Source: Hericium rajendrae | Lineage: Eukaryota > Basidiomycota > Agaricomycetes > Russulales > Hericiaceae | Reading direction: 5' to 3' | DNA: 64,000 nt | Assembly: GCA_033439255.1 (NCBI GenBank) | Contig: CM065879.1 | Coordinates: 3,106,501-3,170,500 of the forward strand | Part shown: positions 27,250 to 38,280 of the stretch, piece by piece | How the letters are laid out: each line of letters opens with the position of its first letter | How positions within the stretch are numbered: the stretch's first letter is position 1 | The notes under the pieces: model-generated | The model's input: only the letters and a program-made list of their open reading frames with translations | What the model was told of the DNA's origin: nothing | Database searches by the model: none | Program-made: the position numbers and the translations under genes

Positions 27250-30197
27250 TCATGCCTCCCATGGATGGATGTCTGTTGCGATTGATGCATTCTGCTGGAG
27301 TTCCTCTCTCCGTCGTGTCAATTCCTTCTCCATCGCATCGCGTGCGAGCTTCTCGGCCTCTATCGGAGATCCCTGCGATATCCTCGTGATCTCGTCGTCA
27401 AGCATGGCCAGGACCTCTTGATGAATAGTCCCCTGTACGAAGTCGTCGTATGCATAGAATCCGAGACGAAGGATCTTCCACCACCTGGACAACAGGGGCT
27501 TCAGTCTTTCAAAGTACGGGTGAAAGTGGTCCATGATCAGAGTGTCGAAATCATCGGGCTGCTGGAACAGCTTGCGCTTGTTTGTCGTGAGCGTGATGTC
27601 ATCGTCTGAGTCAAAAAGACAGTAGACAATAACGTGTAGGGCCTGTGTCCGCGGATCCGTAGGGTCCTGCATGCATAGTTCGTCTCGTCTTCCGCCTCCG
27701 GGCCCTTTTCGGGTGAGGCATAGATAGACAAGAACCCAAAAAAAGGATTCCAGGTCATGGATGGCACTGTGAAATGCTTGAGTACCGATGCAATCTGTCC
27801 TTCTTCTTGTTTCGATGCCGCTGTACATCTGCGTTGATAATACTTCATAGCTCATGAAGGCCTTGGTACCCTGGAGACATTATTAACGTGCGTCAAGGAT
27901 CGGTCAAATGTAGAAGATTTACAGTCGGTCTACCGACACCAGCCTGACGGTCAGCCCAAAATGGTGGTGGGGTCTGTGCAAAATCACATTGTTAACAGAT
28001 GGGGTCATGAGGTTCAACATCGCAAATGCTCACCTCGGCATTTGGCTCATAAAGATGCAAGTCATCCTTTGTGATCTATGGAATGCAAAATGAGATGTTG
28101 ACGAGCTGTTTGCTCAGCAATTTGCGCACCAGGCCCTCGTGTGTCTTGGGGAAAATCTGTAGAACCTTTTCGACATACGTGACTGCATGTCCCGGTTTCA
28201 AGTTGAAGCGACGAAGGATAAGCACAGCCAAAGAGGAGTCCACCTGGGCAATGCGGAAAAGCCGAAGAACGTCCATGAATGCCCTAATTTGTTCATCAGG
28301 AACATTCAAGGATGAGTATTGGATTCTCTTCTCTGTCTGCTTGGCGTAGTCAAGATCGATGAGACAACCAAATGTGTTGTGGGCAGGATCGCTACAGTTG
28401 TGCTGGTAACATATCAGGATATTGCCGGTGCTGATGTCGCGATGGACGACTCCGCGAAAATACAAGTCTCGATGTCCTATGTTATAGGCAGATGATGAGT
28501 CACGACCACCTAGGCCTAGAGTGGCACACTTACCCTCAATAGCATCCCGAATGACGGTTATAAGCTCCAAAAGATCCTTGAAGAACTTGATAGGCCAACC
28601 GACTGTCCTCATGAGGGTGCGCGTCAGGACGCGCGTGGTGCAGGGTTGCGCCGTAAAGGCATGGCGCTCTTCCGTAGCTATGACGGGAACGGATTGCTCT
28701 GCCGATTTCGTCTCGTCGAGCTCCGAAGCCTTCCTCTTATTGTCAACTTCAGTCACATTAGCGAATATACTGTCTGTAAATGGTTGAAGCTGTAATCCCT
28801 GACGAAGAGATGAGGTTTCATCTTTCACGTCTGTCTCCCCGTCCTTGACCCCCATGTCCACGGAGCGAATGATATCGCATACGTGTGGCGTTGGAGACGT
28901 CAAAGCGGCGCAGAAGTCCGCCTCTTTGGTTGACCTCTCCATACGCCAGGCTTGCTTGAGTACATATTGCTATAGTCATTCGGGTCAAAACAGAGAGCAT
29001 ACATCAACACAGATAGACGACTCACCTCTGATGATGCCTCGGATTGTCCCATCTCCACAACTGCCCACACAAGCGTCGCTCGATCAGACATTGCGGCAGC
29101 CCTTGAAGTGCTCAGGGTCCGCACGGTAACGTACCACTTCCCAGTAGTCGAATCATCATTTTCTGGTACCAGAATGGCCCACTTAGTTTGATAAACGGTT
29201 GAGTTGTAGTCACCGAGGGTTATATCGTGGTCGGTAGAGAAGTGACGTGTCCGCGTTTTCGGACGATAGATCATCATGCTACTATCCCACCCGAGCTTCG
29301 ACGGAGGTAAACAAGAGAACGCCATGATGACCTGCACAAACTTCCTCGCGTCCTAGACATACGGATGAGTCAGAGCTGAGCTCTGTAAAAAGAATGCGTG
29401 ATTATACGCACAGTATATATGTCAATGGGTGTTGCCATTCCAAGAAGGCCAGACCGGTCGCAGAACCAGACAGAGAGCTTGGATTTGCAGAGCAGGAGGC
29501 CAAGGGCGAAGCGTCTGTCGAGCTGTTCTTGCAAGACATGTCGAAGATACCTGCATAACTGATTAACGCCACTCTTTATATTCTCTTGATCGTCCTTGGG
29601 TTTCATCTCCACAGGCGCTAGAACGCGGAGCCACCAAATACTGCATTTTTGCGCAAGTTCTTTGGTCTTTAAATATTCAGTAGGACTATTGAAATATCTG
29701 AAAATATGACATACTAGTTCATCCTTCTCTTCCTCCGACTTGCATGCGACTATCTTATCCATGAGCACCTTCGTCGTGCGGTCCAGGTCACGTAAGGACT
29801 GGGCATTGTCGTTACCCAGCATCATTGCTACATCTGGACGAGTCCCTGAGGAAAGTTCATTGCGGGACTTGGGCGCGTCGTCAGGGCGAGCTAACCAATA
29901 TGCATGGTCAACTTCGAGCTTGATCCCAAGGGCTCTGCAAGCATCCACTACGGCATTGGCCGCGTTCACGAATGACAGATAAAAATCCTTCTCTTTCGTC
30001 ACGTCGGAAGAAGTAAAGTTCCAAGAGGGTGAGTGCGTATCAAGATACTGCAGAACTGAGTCCACGTGAGCGGAATCGACAGGTAGGATGCGACTGAGGA
30101 AGGTGTTCGTGTCGGCAACGTAGGCATTGTTGTTGAGCTCTTCTTGTACCATCTTTGCCACGTCCTCGACTAAAGCCTTCTTCTGCGTAGCCTGCAT
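27250..30197 (-). CDS. FunK1-type fungal protein kinase, gene 1
   Basis: FunK1 kinases (Pkinase_fungal) form an expanded family of Agaricomycetes with no settled role. Order of parts: helical N-domain (KKALVEDVAKMVQEELNNNA, then SVWFCDRSGLLG); an adjacent beta-rich region (FVQVIMAFSCLPPSKLGWD); the N-lobe with LKQAWRM and TRVLTRTLMRTVGWPI; the catalytic loop VVHRDISTGNILI (HRD...N kept); the metal loop LIDLDYAK, with DLD in place of DFG; GTKAFMSYEVL; AIHDLESFFWVLVYLCL, the FunK1 signature. About nine introns, for example 29353-29411; the one at 29667-29714 is 48 nt without a stop. The first ATG is at 30195-30197, but an upstream exon as in gene 2 is possible. The protein ends at HPWEA, about 35 residues shorter than gene 2. 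Confidence 0.88.
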
Positions 30198-30748
30198 CGT
30201 AAACGAGGATTTGGTACCTGTTTCAGCTCGTAGTCAGTGTTGCTATATTGATCGTTATGTGCAGGAACTTCGGGAGTCGTGGCAGAGAAGAAAAACGCAC
30301 ATAACAAATAAGCTTAAACCCTGGAACAGACCATTTATACCAAGCCTGGGATCCGAAGCTCTATCTGATTCTCCTGGAAGGGCAAGATTGTTGCGGCCAA
30401 CACGAGGCTGGCGTACACGGCCCCGGTTTGTCTGAGTTCAAGCTACTTAGCTTCAAGACTTGACGAGCGTCCATTATTCAACTCGGCCATCGGCATCTTC
30501 CGTGCACTGTTCGGCAAATCGCGGTCGGACAGAACGATTGAAGTCGAGCATACGGGGCCGAGGGGAAACAAAGGAGCAAAGTGGACGGCTTGACAATAAT
30601 CTGTACTCGCATTGACAAGAGCAACTATGAGCCGCGATGAATCCATTCGGCATGCACAACAGACCAGGATGCACGTCCACTTAAAGTGTGCAACGAAGCG
30701 GTGGCCATATGAACGATGTTTATTCCGAGTCCTGCGCTATTCGAGTAT
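30198..30748. other. Intergenic between FunK1 genes 1 and 2
   Basis: Promoter side of gene 1 and 3' side of gene 2. A segment near 30465-30535 (GCCATCGGCATCTTCCGTGC within it) recurs upstream of the other two FunK1 genes, so the three promoters are related. Confidence 0.6.
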
Positions 30749-33700
30749 CTACTCATGAAGCCTGGCCTCTGCCTCTGTCTTTAGTTTCTTCGTACCTTGT
30801 GGAGTCGGAGTCGTCGGTACGTCCATAACGGCAGAGCCATCATACATCCCTGCGTACGAAACAGCTCTGGCCGGCGACTCCTCCCACGGATGGATGTCTC
30901 TTGCAATCGACATATTCTGCTCGAGATCCAGTCTCCGCCGTGCCAACTCCTTCTCCATCGCATCACTCGCCTGCTCCTCGGCATGTGTTGGGTATCCTTC
31001 CGAAATGTTCTTCACCTCTTCGTTTAGTATGTCGAGGACTTGCTGGTGAATAGTCCCGTGCATGACATCGTCATACGCATAGAATCCAAGGCGAAGGATC
31101 TTCCACCATGCGGACAACAGGGGCTTCAGTCTTTCGAAATACGGGTGGAAGTGGCTCATGATCAGATCTTCAAAATCGTCGGGCTTCTCGAACAGTCTTT
31201 TCTTGTTCCTCGTGAGTGTCCTGTCGTCATCGGAATCAAAGAGGCAGTAGACAATGACGTGCAATGCCTGTGCACGTTTCTCAGTAGGATTCCGAGTGCA
31301 TAATTCCTCTCGTCTTGCGCCTCCGGGGCCCTTTCTGGTGAGACATAGATAAACAAGGACCCAGAAGAAGGATTCGAGATCATGGATGGCACTGTGACTC
31401 TGGGTGCTGTCAGCAATAAGGCCTTGCTTCTTGGCAGCCCCAACGGTGTATGCGTCACCAGATAATACTTCGCAGCTCATGAAGGCTTTCGTACCCTGAA
31501 AAAATTATCAATACTGGAGAAGGTTAAATCAGAAATTCAATACTTACCGTCCGTCTTCCGCTACCAGCCTGACGATCGTGCCAGGAAGGTGGTGCACTCT
31601 ATAGAGATATCAATCAACATACTGATACTATCTGCGTTATGAATGCTTACATTAGTATTTGGCTGGTATTGAAGACGGAGGTCAACTTTCGAGATCTAAG
31701 GGGGACATTAAATTATATCGATCAGCATGACGGCTCATATGCGTACCTGCTCCCTCGGGGTATCAGGGTAGATATCTAGAAGATGTTCCACATAAAAATT
31801 GACACGACGACCATCCTTGAAACGACGAAGCAGGTCTGTAGCCAGACCGTCATCAATCTGAAGTCCATGCATCCAACCGAGCAGGGAAACAGCAATTGAG
31901 ACGTCAGCGCTCTTGACTGCGGACACAGGAAAATTGATCCTCTTCGCTGTTCTCTTCGCGTAATCGAGGTCAATGAGACAGCCAATTGTGCGGCCGTCAT
32001 CTGTGAGACATATCAAGATATTGCCTGTGCTGATATCGCGGTGGATAACTCCGTCAAAATAGAGATCGCGGTGTCCTATATAACAAGCGATTCGAACATT
32101 GAGTCGCAAGTATTGATAGTCAAGAAGACACTTACCCTGGACAGCATCACGAATGACAGTTATAAGCTCCGAAATGTCCTTGAAGAACTTGATAGGCCAA
32201 CCGACTGTCCTCATGAGGGTGCGCGTCAAAACCCGGGCGGTGTATAGTGATTCGCTCTGTGTTGCATAGATATGTTCAGGCTCCGTAGATTTAACATGGA
32301 CATTTTTCTCTTCTTCCTTCGTTTCATCGCGCTCTGATGCCTTTCTCTTGTTGCCAGCGTCAGTCGCAACAGCAAACGCGCTTTCCGCAAATACTTGAAG
32401 CGTTAGCCCCTGCCGAACAAGCGACGTCTCGTCTTTCATTTCCATCTGGCCATCTTTGACTCTGATGTCCACGGAGCAGATGATATCACAAACATTTGGG
32501 GCCGGGGACGTCAAAGCGGTGCGAAAATCTGCCTCTTGCGGTGACCTGACCATACGCCAGGCTTGTTTCAGTACATATTGCTGTAGTTATTTAGGTTAGA
32601 ACAGAACACTTATACCGACACAGATAAACTTGCCTCCGGTGATGAATCGCTTCGGTCCATCTCCACGACTGTCCAGACAATCGTGGCTCGACCAGACATT
32701 ACCGCAGCCCTCACAGTGCTCAGGGCGCGCACGGTGATGTACCATTTCCCTGTGGCTGAATCGTCTTTCTCCGGCACCAGAATGGCCCACTTAGTGCGAT
32801 AGATAGTTGACTCAAAGTCGCCGATGGTGACACCACGGTCGGTAGAGAAATGACGTGTCCGCGTATCGAGACGATAGATCATCATGCTTCGATCCCACCC
32901 AAGCTTCGATGGATGGAGACAAGACAACGCCATGATGACCTGCACAAACTTCCTCGGATCCTGGGACAAGCGATGGTCAGGGTCGATGACATGGAAAGGA
33001 GATCTACTTCAACGTACCGTATGAATGTCGATTGGCGTCGCCGTTCCAAGAAGGCCAGAACGGTCGCAGAACCAGACAGAAAGCTTGGATTTGCAGACCA
33101 GGAGACCAAGGGCGAAGCGTCTGTCGAGCTGTTCTCGCAGGACCTGTCGAAGATACCTGCATAGCTGATCGACGCCGATCTTCCTATTCTCCAGATCATC
33201 CTTGGGCTTCATTTCCACGGGCACGAGGACACGGAGCCACCAAACGCTACATTTCTCCGCAAGCTCCTTAGACTTCAGAACAATTAATATGATTAAGTAT
33301 TTGAAGACGACGGCGAGACGCACCAATTTAGCCTTCTCTTCTGTCGACTGACACGCGACTATCTTGTCCATGAGCACCTTCGTCGCATTGTCCAAGTCGA
33401 GCAAGGACTGGACGTCGTCGTTCCCCAGCACCATTGCCACATCCGGACGGATAAGCGGAGCAAATTCGTCGCGGGATCTGGGCGCATCATCAGGGCGAGC
33501 GATCCAGTAGGCATGGTCGATTTCGAGCTTGATCCTGAGGGCTCTGCACTCGTCCATTACAGCTGCGGCGGTATCTACAAATGGCTGATAGAGGTCCTTC
33601 TCTTTCGTCGGGCTAGGCGGCACGGAGTTCCAAGAGGGCGAGAACCTATTAAGATGTCGGAGAACTGAAGCTACATGAGTGGAATCGACAGGTAGCACGC

Positions 33701-33893
33701 GGTTGAGAAAGGCGTCCGTGTCCGCGACGTAAGCGTTGTTGCTGAGCTCTTCTTGCACCATTTTTGCCACGTCTTCGACCAGTGCCTTCTGCTGCGTAGC
33801 TCCCATAGTAATCGAGGCTTTAACTCCTGAGTCGGATCGTACCCTAGAAGAGGAGTCTTCAGCATCATACCGGGGGCCTTGAGAGTCAGACAT
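30749..33893 (-). CDS. FunK1-type fungal protein kinase, gene 2
   Basis: The most complete of the three paralogues. The start is the ATG at 33891-33893 (MSDSQGPRYDAEDSSSRVR), then ATQQKALVEDVAKMVQEEL. Other parts match gene 1: SVWFCDRSGLLGTATPIDIH, FVQVIMALSCLHPSKLGWD, LKQAWRMVRSPQEADF, TRVLTRTLMRTVGWPIKFF, VIHRDISTGNILI, CLIDLDYAKRTAKRI, GTKAFMSCEVLSGDAYT and AIHDLESFFWVLVYLCL. The catalytic HRD...N motif is present; the DFG position reads DLD. The C-terminal tail is full length, with a basic KKLKTEAEARLHE end that resembles a nuclear-localisation patch (inference). Introns sit at the same places as in gene 1. Genes 1 and 2 are tandem in the same orientation, about 550 bases apart. Confidence 0.9.
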
Positions 33894-34506
33894 CTCGATG
33901 GTAAAATCGAACGCACAAAGGTATGCCCGCACTTATAGGAGAACTTGCATCCGATAAGGTTGTTTAATCTATCTGATTTCGACCTACTGGGAAAGGGCAG
34001 GTCGTTGCGCGGGGCACGAGGCTGGCGCACGGCTGCTTTGTTCAAGTTCTGAATCTCTCAATGAGCGCCGCATGTTCGACGAGTCTGCCATCGGCATCTT
34101 CCGTGCACCATCCGGCAAGGCGCGTCCAGGCAGATCTGAGATCTGAGGGAAGGCGGCAGCCCACTGGCAGCCCACGAAAGAACGCGTCCGTATCGACGAC
34201 TTGGACATCGTTGCACATTGAGCTCTTCGTCCGGCATATCCTCCGTCATGTCGTCGACAAACTTTCCACGTACTACTACAGCCAGCATTCTGATAGCAAA
34301 GGAGGTTTGATCGTGTCCCCGCCACCCTAATAGCGGGTCTTATTCGAGACTGACCACCGACGTTTGGCAGAAAATTTCATACATCGCGCAGCAGGCACGA
34401 TTTTCTCAACAATTGAGATGTTTCGTCTCGCGAACGGCCTATTCGAGGCTGCCCGCGGCGGCGGAGCCCTTGCTCGGCTTCAGAGTATTTATTGACTGCG
34501 AACTGA
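33894..34506. other. FunK1 gene 2 promoter and duplication junction
   Basis: Bases 34060-34150 match the region upstream of FunK1 gene 3 (about 41455-41550). From about 34150 to 34506 the sequence has no match in the window. The junction to CEF1-derived DNA lies at 34506/34507. Confidence 0.65.
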
Positions 34507-36234
34507 CTGCGCCGTCTGGAGAATAAGTGGAAGCCCGAGGAGGAAGAGGCCGAGCGAAAGAAGCGTCAGCGCCGCGGCAAGAACGGCGAGAATGGCTCCA
34601 CGAAACCAAGTTTGTGGCCGCTCGCGAAGCCCAGATCCAGAAGCTCAAGGAGGCAGACTCCATTGGGCGCAGGAGCAAGTTGGTTTTGCCCACGGCCCAA
34701 GTCAGCGAGAAGGAGCTAGAAGTGATTGCAAAAATTGGACGGGCGGGGGAAAATGCGAGGGCGTTGACAGACCAGGAGGGTCCCAGTGGGCAGCTGCTTG
34801 GATCATACTCAGAGTTGGAAAGGGCAAAGGTAGCAAGGACACCACGGAATGCTGCACAATGTACGTGTCACAACACCCAATCATAATCTGTCACTGACTT
34901 TCTCTCCAGAGGACAACGTTATGATGGAAGCACGCAACTTGCGCAACATGACGGCTGCACAGACACTACTTCTCGGTGAAGAGAACACGCCGATGCATGT
35001 TACCAACGGAGGGACTGGCTTCGAGGGTGCCACCTCTCAGCATCAAGTCGCATTCACACCCAATCCTCTGGCGACGGCCCGGGGTATGCTTGCACCTGGC
35101 GCGACTCCGCGAATTGGCGCTACTCCCGGGACGAAGGGCGAAGTTCCGTACCGCACGCCCATGAACGACAGCCTCAGTCTCAACGTAGCCGAGGGCGCTG
35201 CACTGATGGACGTGACGCCGCGAGGACGCAATCGCATATCACCTGCTGCGCGGACTCTCAAGGCGGCCTTCACGACTCTGCCAAAGCCAGAGAACAATTT
35301 CGAGCTGCTAGTCCCTGAAGAGGAAGAAGAGGAGGCCGTCGAGGGTGCTGTGTTGTCTGAAGAGGATGCAGCTGAACGAGACGCGCGGTTGAAGCGGAGG
35401 CGCGAGGAATAAGAACGACTGGCGCTCGTACGGCGGTCCCAGGCTGTTCAGCTTACCCTTCCGCAACCAGCGAATGTTGATATCCAACAGCCACTCCAGG
35501 ATCTGAGTCTCGCGCCCGCCACTGAGGAAGGGCAGGTGCAGAAGCTGGTCGACATCGAGCTCGCGCGCCTCCTGCAGCACGATTCGCTTGTCCACCCACT
35601 CCCTGGGCATCCGTGAAGGACGACATGCATCGCGAGCTTTCGACCACGCTTGGATTCCCCGACGTACCTGCCGAGCAGGTCAAGGACGGCCTAGTCTCGC
35701 TCGCTAAGGAAGACGTCGCCGACGACTCAACCTCCTGGGCGCACTTCAGGCAGAATCTCGCGTTCGACGTGTCGACGCGCCGCTGGGTGAACGCCGCGGA
35801 TCTGAGCGCAGAGCAGCGGCACGCCGGCAACGCGGCGCTCCTGAGGGACACGATGGCGAAGGAGGCGAAGGTGGAGAAGAAGCTCGGCGTCACGCTCGGC
35901 GGGTACGTCAACCGTGCGCGCGAGAAAGTGAAGACGTTCGCGGGCGCGTGCAATGCACGGCAGCAGGCGCATATCGACCTGGAGAGCTTCGCGCGGCTGC
36001 GGTCGAACGAGGAAGCGGCGGCCCGGCGCGCGTGGCGTCGCTAAGTAGGAGGTCGAGAAGCTGGGGACAAGGGAGCGGTCGCTGCCGCTGTATGCGGAGC
36101 TGGGGAGCGAGAAGAGGGAGGCGGAGGGGAGGGTTGCAGTGCTGGAGAGCGGGTCATGCCAGGGGCGGAGGCGCTGAGTGAGGCGGCCTTGGCTGAGGAG
36201 GAAGGCATGGAGGGCGTGGAGGTTGCGACGTAGA
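34507..36234 (+). pseudogene. CEF1/CDC5 3'-fragment pseudogene
   Basis: A duplicate of CEF1 from LRRLENK onward, without the Myb repeats, start codon or promoter. The first part still reads well ([33 protein letters not shown]), and the intron near 34861-34910 is kept. Decay is plain: an in-frame TAA at 35410-35412 where the parent has CAA, a gap of about 55 bases near 35609 that removes the TSQAGG segment, further small gaps and frame changes, and loss of coiled-coil residues. It keeps GGG at about 36132, which shows the frame expected at the matching place in the parent gene. It is unlikely to make a working splicing factor. Confidence 0.92.
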
Positions 36235-37453
36235 TATTGAGTGTATTTTGATATTATTTGCTTGTTTCTTTCTACGCTGAAGTTTGTCATTATCGTTGGA
36301 TTCAGTGCATTACATAGTTACACTAGTACACTGGCGGCCTATCTGTGTTCCCTTCTTTCATTTATGCGTGTTTTCTGGAGACGACGGTACGTATGCTGAC
36401 CGACCCTACATTGATAATTGGAACGAGATCAGGCGTCATCGCGGAATGGTTGGACTGCCTTTCCCTTCGACGCTCATGTCTGCATGGACATTGGACTTGA
36501 GCGCTCTTTCATCATTCTACTCCACTGAGCTGTCAGGATATGGTAGGCTTATTCTCTCAATTGTTCCCAGCTTCTCCAGCGGGTGATAAAGCCTTGCCCA
36601 CTTCAACATGCGACCTCATCGTGTGCGTAAGGCTTCCGTGCTCTGGATGGATTTTCCTTGTCAATTACTCTGCTTTCTTTCTGGGCTGTTGCCCCCTGAA
36701 TCATGTTACAGACATCAACTTTGATCCTTCTGGACCCAGCTAGGGTGCACAAGCACATGCGCGGTTGCGATGCCGCTCCCTGTACGGGAACATGACTGTT
36801 TCTCGGCGCTTCCCTTGGAACACAAACCAATCGTACTCGACCAAGACAACTCGACAAAGCATGACTCACCGTTAGGCACGTCTGGACCACCTGCTCAACC
36901 AATGCTCAATTGCACGCAAACTATAGATGCAAATTTGTTCTTGCGTCTGTTCTGACCTGGCGAAGCGACCGGCACTGGTCCTTGACCCCGGATGCTCTAT
37001 GTCGCATATCTATGCGCATAGAACGTGAAACCCGACTGCTCTTCCTCTGGAAGTGTAACGTACCTGGCGATCTGCAGATACAGTTTAAACGTGCTCGCGG
37101 AAAGGAATGGAAGCCATCAGCGACGGGTTTCCTGGGCTGATTCGTTTGATCCCACTCACTCTCTTATTGTCAAGCGGAGAGTCGGCGCTACGAAGCAGAA
37201 CGGTGGGCCGAATGTTTCGATGTACTGTATTGCCCTCGCTTCTGATTTATTGTATTGCAGCGATGTGCCTGGGAGTGGGCTCGATATCTTCTCGCGCGGA
37301 AACCGATACGATGCTGCTGCTGCGATGGCTAGGCACTTCTTATTGTTTTCCCACCGCCTGGCCCTGCATGTCTCTCCGGCAGCTCACATTCGCATGTACG
37401 ACACAGTGACGATATCCGCCTTCATGGCACTCGATTTAGAGGCGCTGTGAATA
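36235..37453. other. Spacer between CEF1 fragment and pheromone precursor B
   Basis: The counterpart of 25221-26420. No conserved coding frame; differences between copies fall without codon periodicity as far as can be judged by eye. Confidence 0.6.
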
Positions 37454-37461
37454 TATATAAA
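37454..37461 (+). promoter_or_regulatory. TATA box of pheromone precursor B
   Basis: TATATAAA lies about 100 bases before the ATG at 37563, preceded by one extra TA repeat compared with copy A. Confidence 0.55.
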
Positions 37462-37562
37462 CCCACCAGTCGCTCCATTCTCCTCAGGTCCTCGCATTCT
37501 TCACTCCATCGAGAGCAAAGCCCAAGCTACCTCTTCTATCTTTGCACATCCTCATCTCTGAA

Positions 37563-37688
37563 ATGGACTCCTTCAACACCATCGTTGCGACCCTCTTCTC
37601 TGACGTTGCCGTCGACGCCATCCCCAGTGTCCCCGTCGAGGCCGAATCCAGCGGTAGCGGCGGCGAGTCCTACTGCGTCGTCGCCTAA
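37563..37688 (+). CDS. Mating-type-like lipopeptide pheromone precursor, copy B (intact)
   Basis: A complete 41-residue precursor without introns: start MDSF, leader NTIVATLFSDVAVDAIPSV, then PVEAESSGSGGESYCVVA and TAA. A C-terminal CaaX box (CVVA) after Tyr, the MDSF start and the small size are together characteristic of homobasidiomycete B-locus pheromone precursors. Family knowledge: farnesylation at the Cys, removal of VVA, carboxymethylation, and N-terminal cutting near an acidic pair, here most likely within EAES, to release a short secreted peptide recognised by a STE3-type receptor. It was not obvious as a gene because of its length. No receptor gene is seen nearby, so it may be a non-mating-locus paralogue or the edge of a B-type locus. 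Confidence 0.85.
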   Translation: MDSFNTIVATLFSDVAVDAIPSVPVEAESSGSGGESYCVVA

Positions 37689-38280
37689 GGGCCGACACGT
37701 CTCGACTTCATGACCGTTCGTACTGGTGCCTCGCGGGAATTAATTTCTGCCACTGACATCATTTGCCCTTCCGTAGACCACGCTGTATCTCAGCCGCGGA
37801 TTCGTTTTACTTGTTGGAAGGATGGGGAGGCACATTCCGTGGCTGTTTGGAACATTTTGATCTAGTTTATTGCGCGGATGGCGCCCACTTCGTTTTCGTT
37901 TTCGTTCTTCGTTTTCGCTCGGTTTCGTGCTAATTGTATGGAACACTGTATCATATTGAATTCATCGTCTAAGGATGACTTACAAGCGCGGAAAACGAAG
38001 CAAGAGAGCTGCTTGATAAACTCATGATCACTGTCCCGCGCCTGCTCGTACAAGATCAGAGACGAGGTCACTCGCAGTCGAGTGCCAGAGCTATAATGCA
38101 TTTTTGATTACAATGTAAACAAAGCCCGTCGTGGGATATCGAGGGGACAGTAACTCATGCGCGTGAAGGCTCGCCTCTTGTCTCGGTCTTCAGTTTCTTC
38201 GGACTGTGGAGGGTGGAAGACGGCGGGGACTCCATGGCAGCAGGGCGATCAATATACATAGCCGCGATGACTTCGGCCAG
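37689..38280. other. 3' region between pheromone B and FunK1 gene 3
   Basis: The counterpart of 26656-27249. It includes the decayed antisense extension of the kinase tail. No other gene is seen. Confidence 0.6.
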
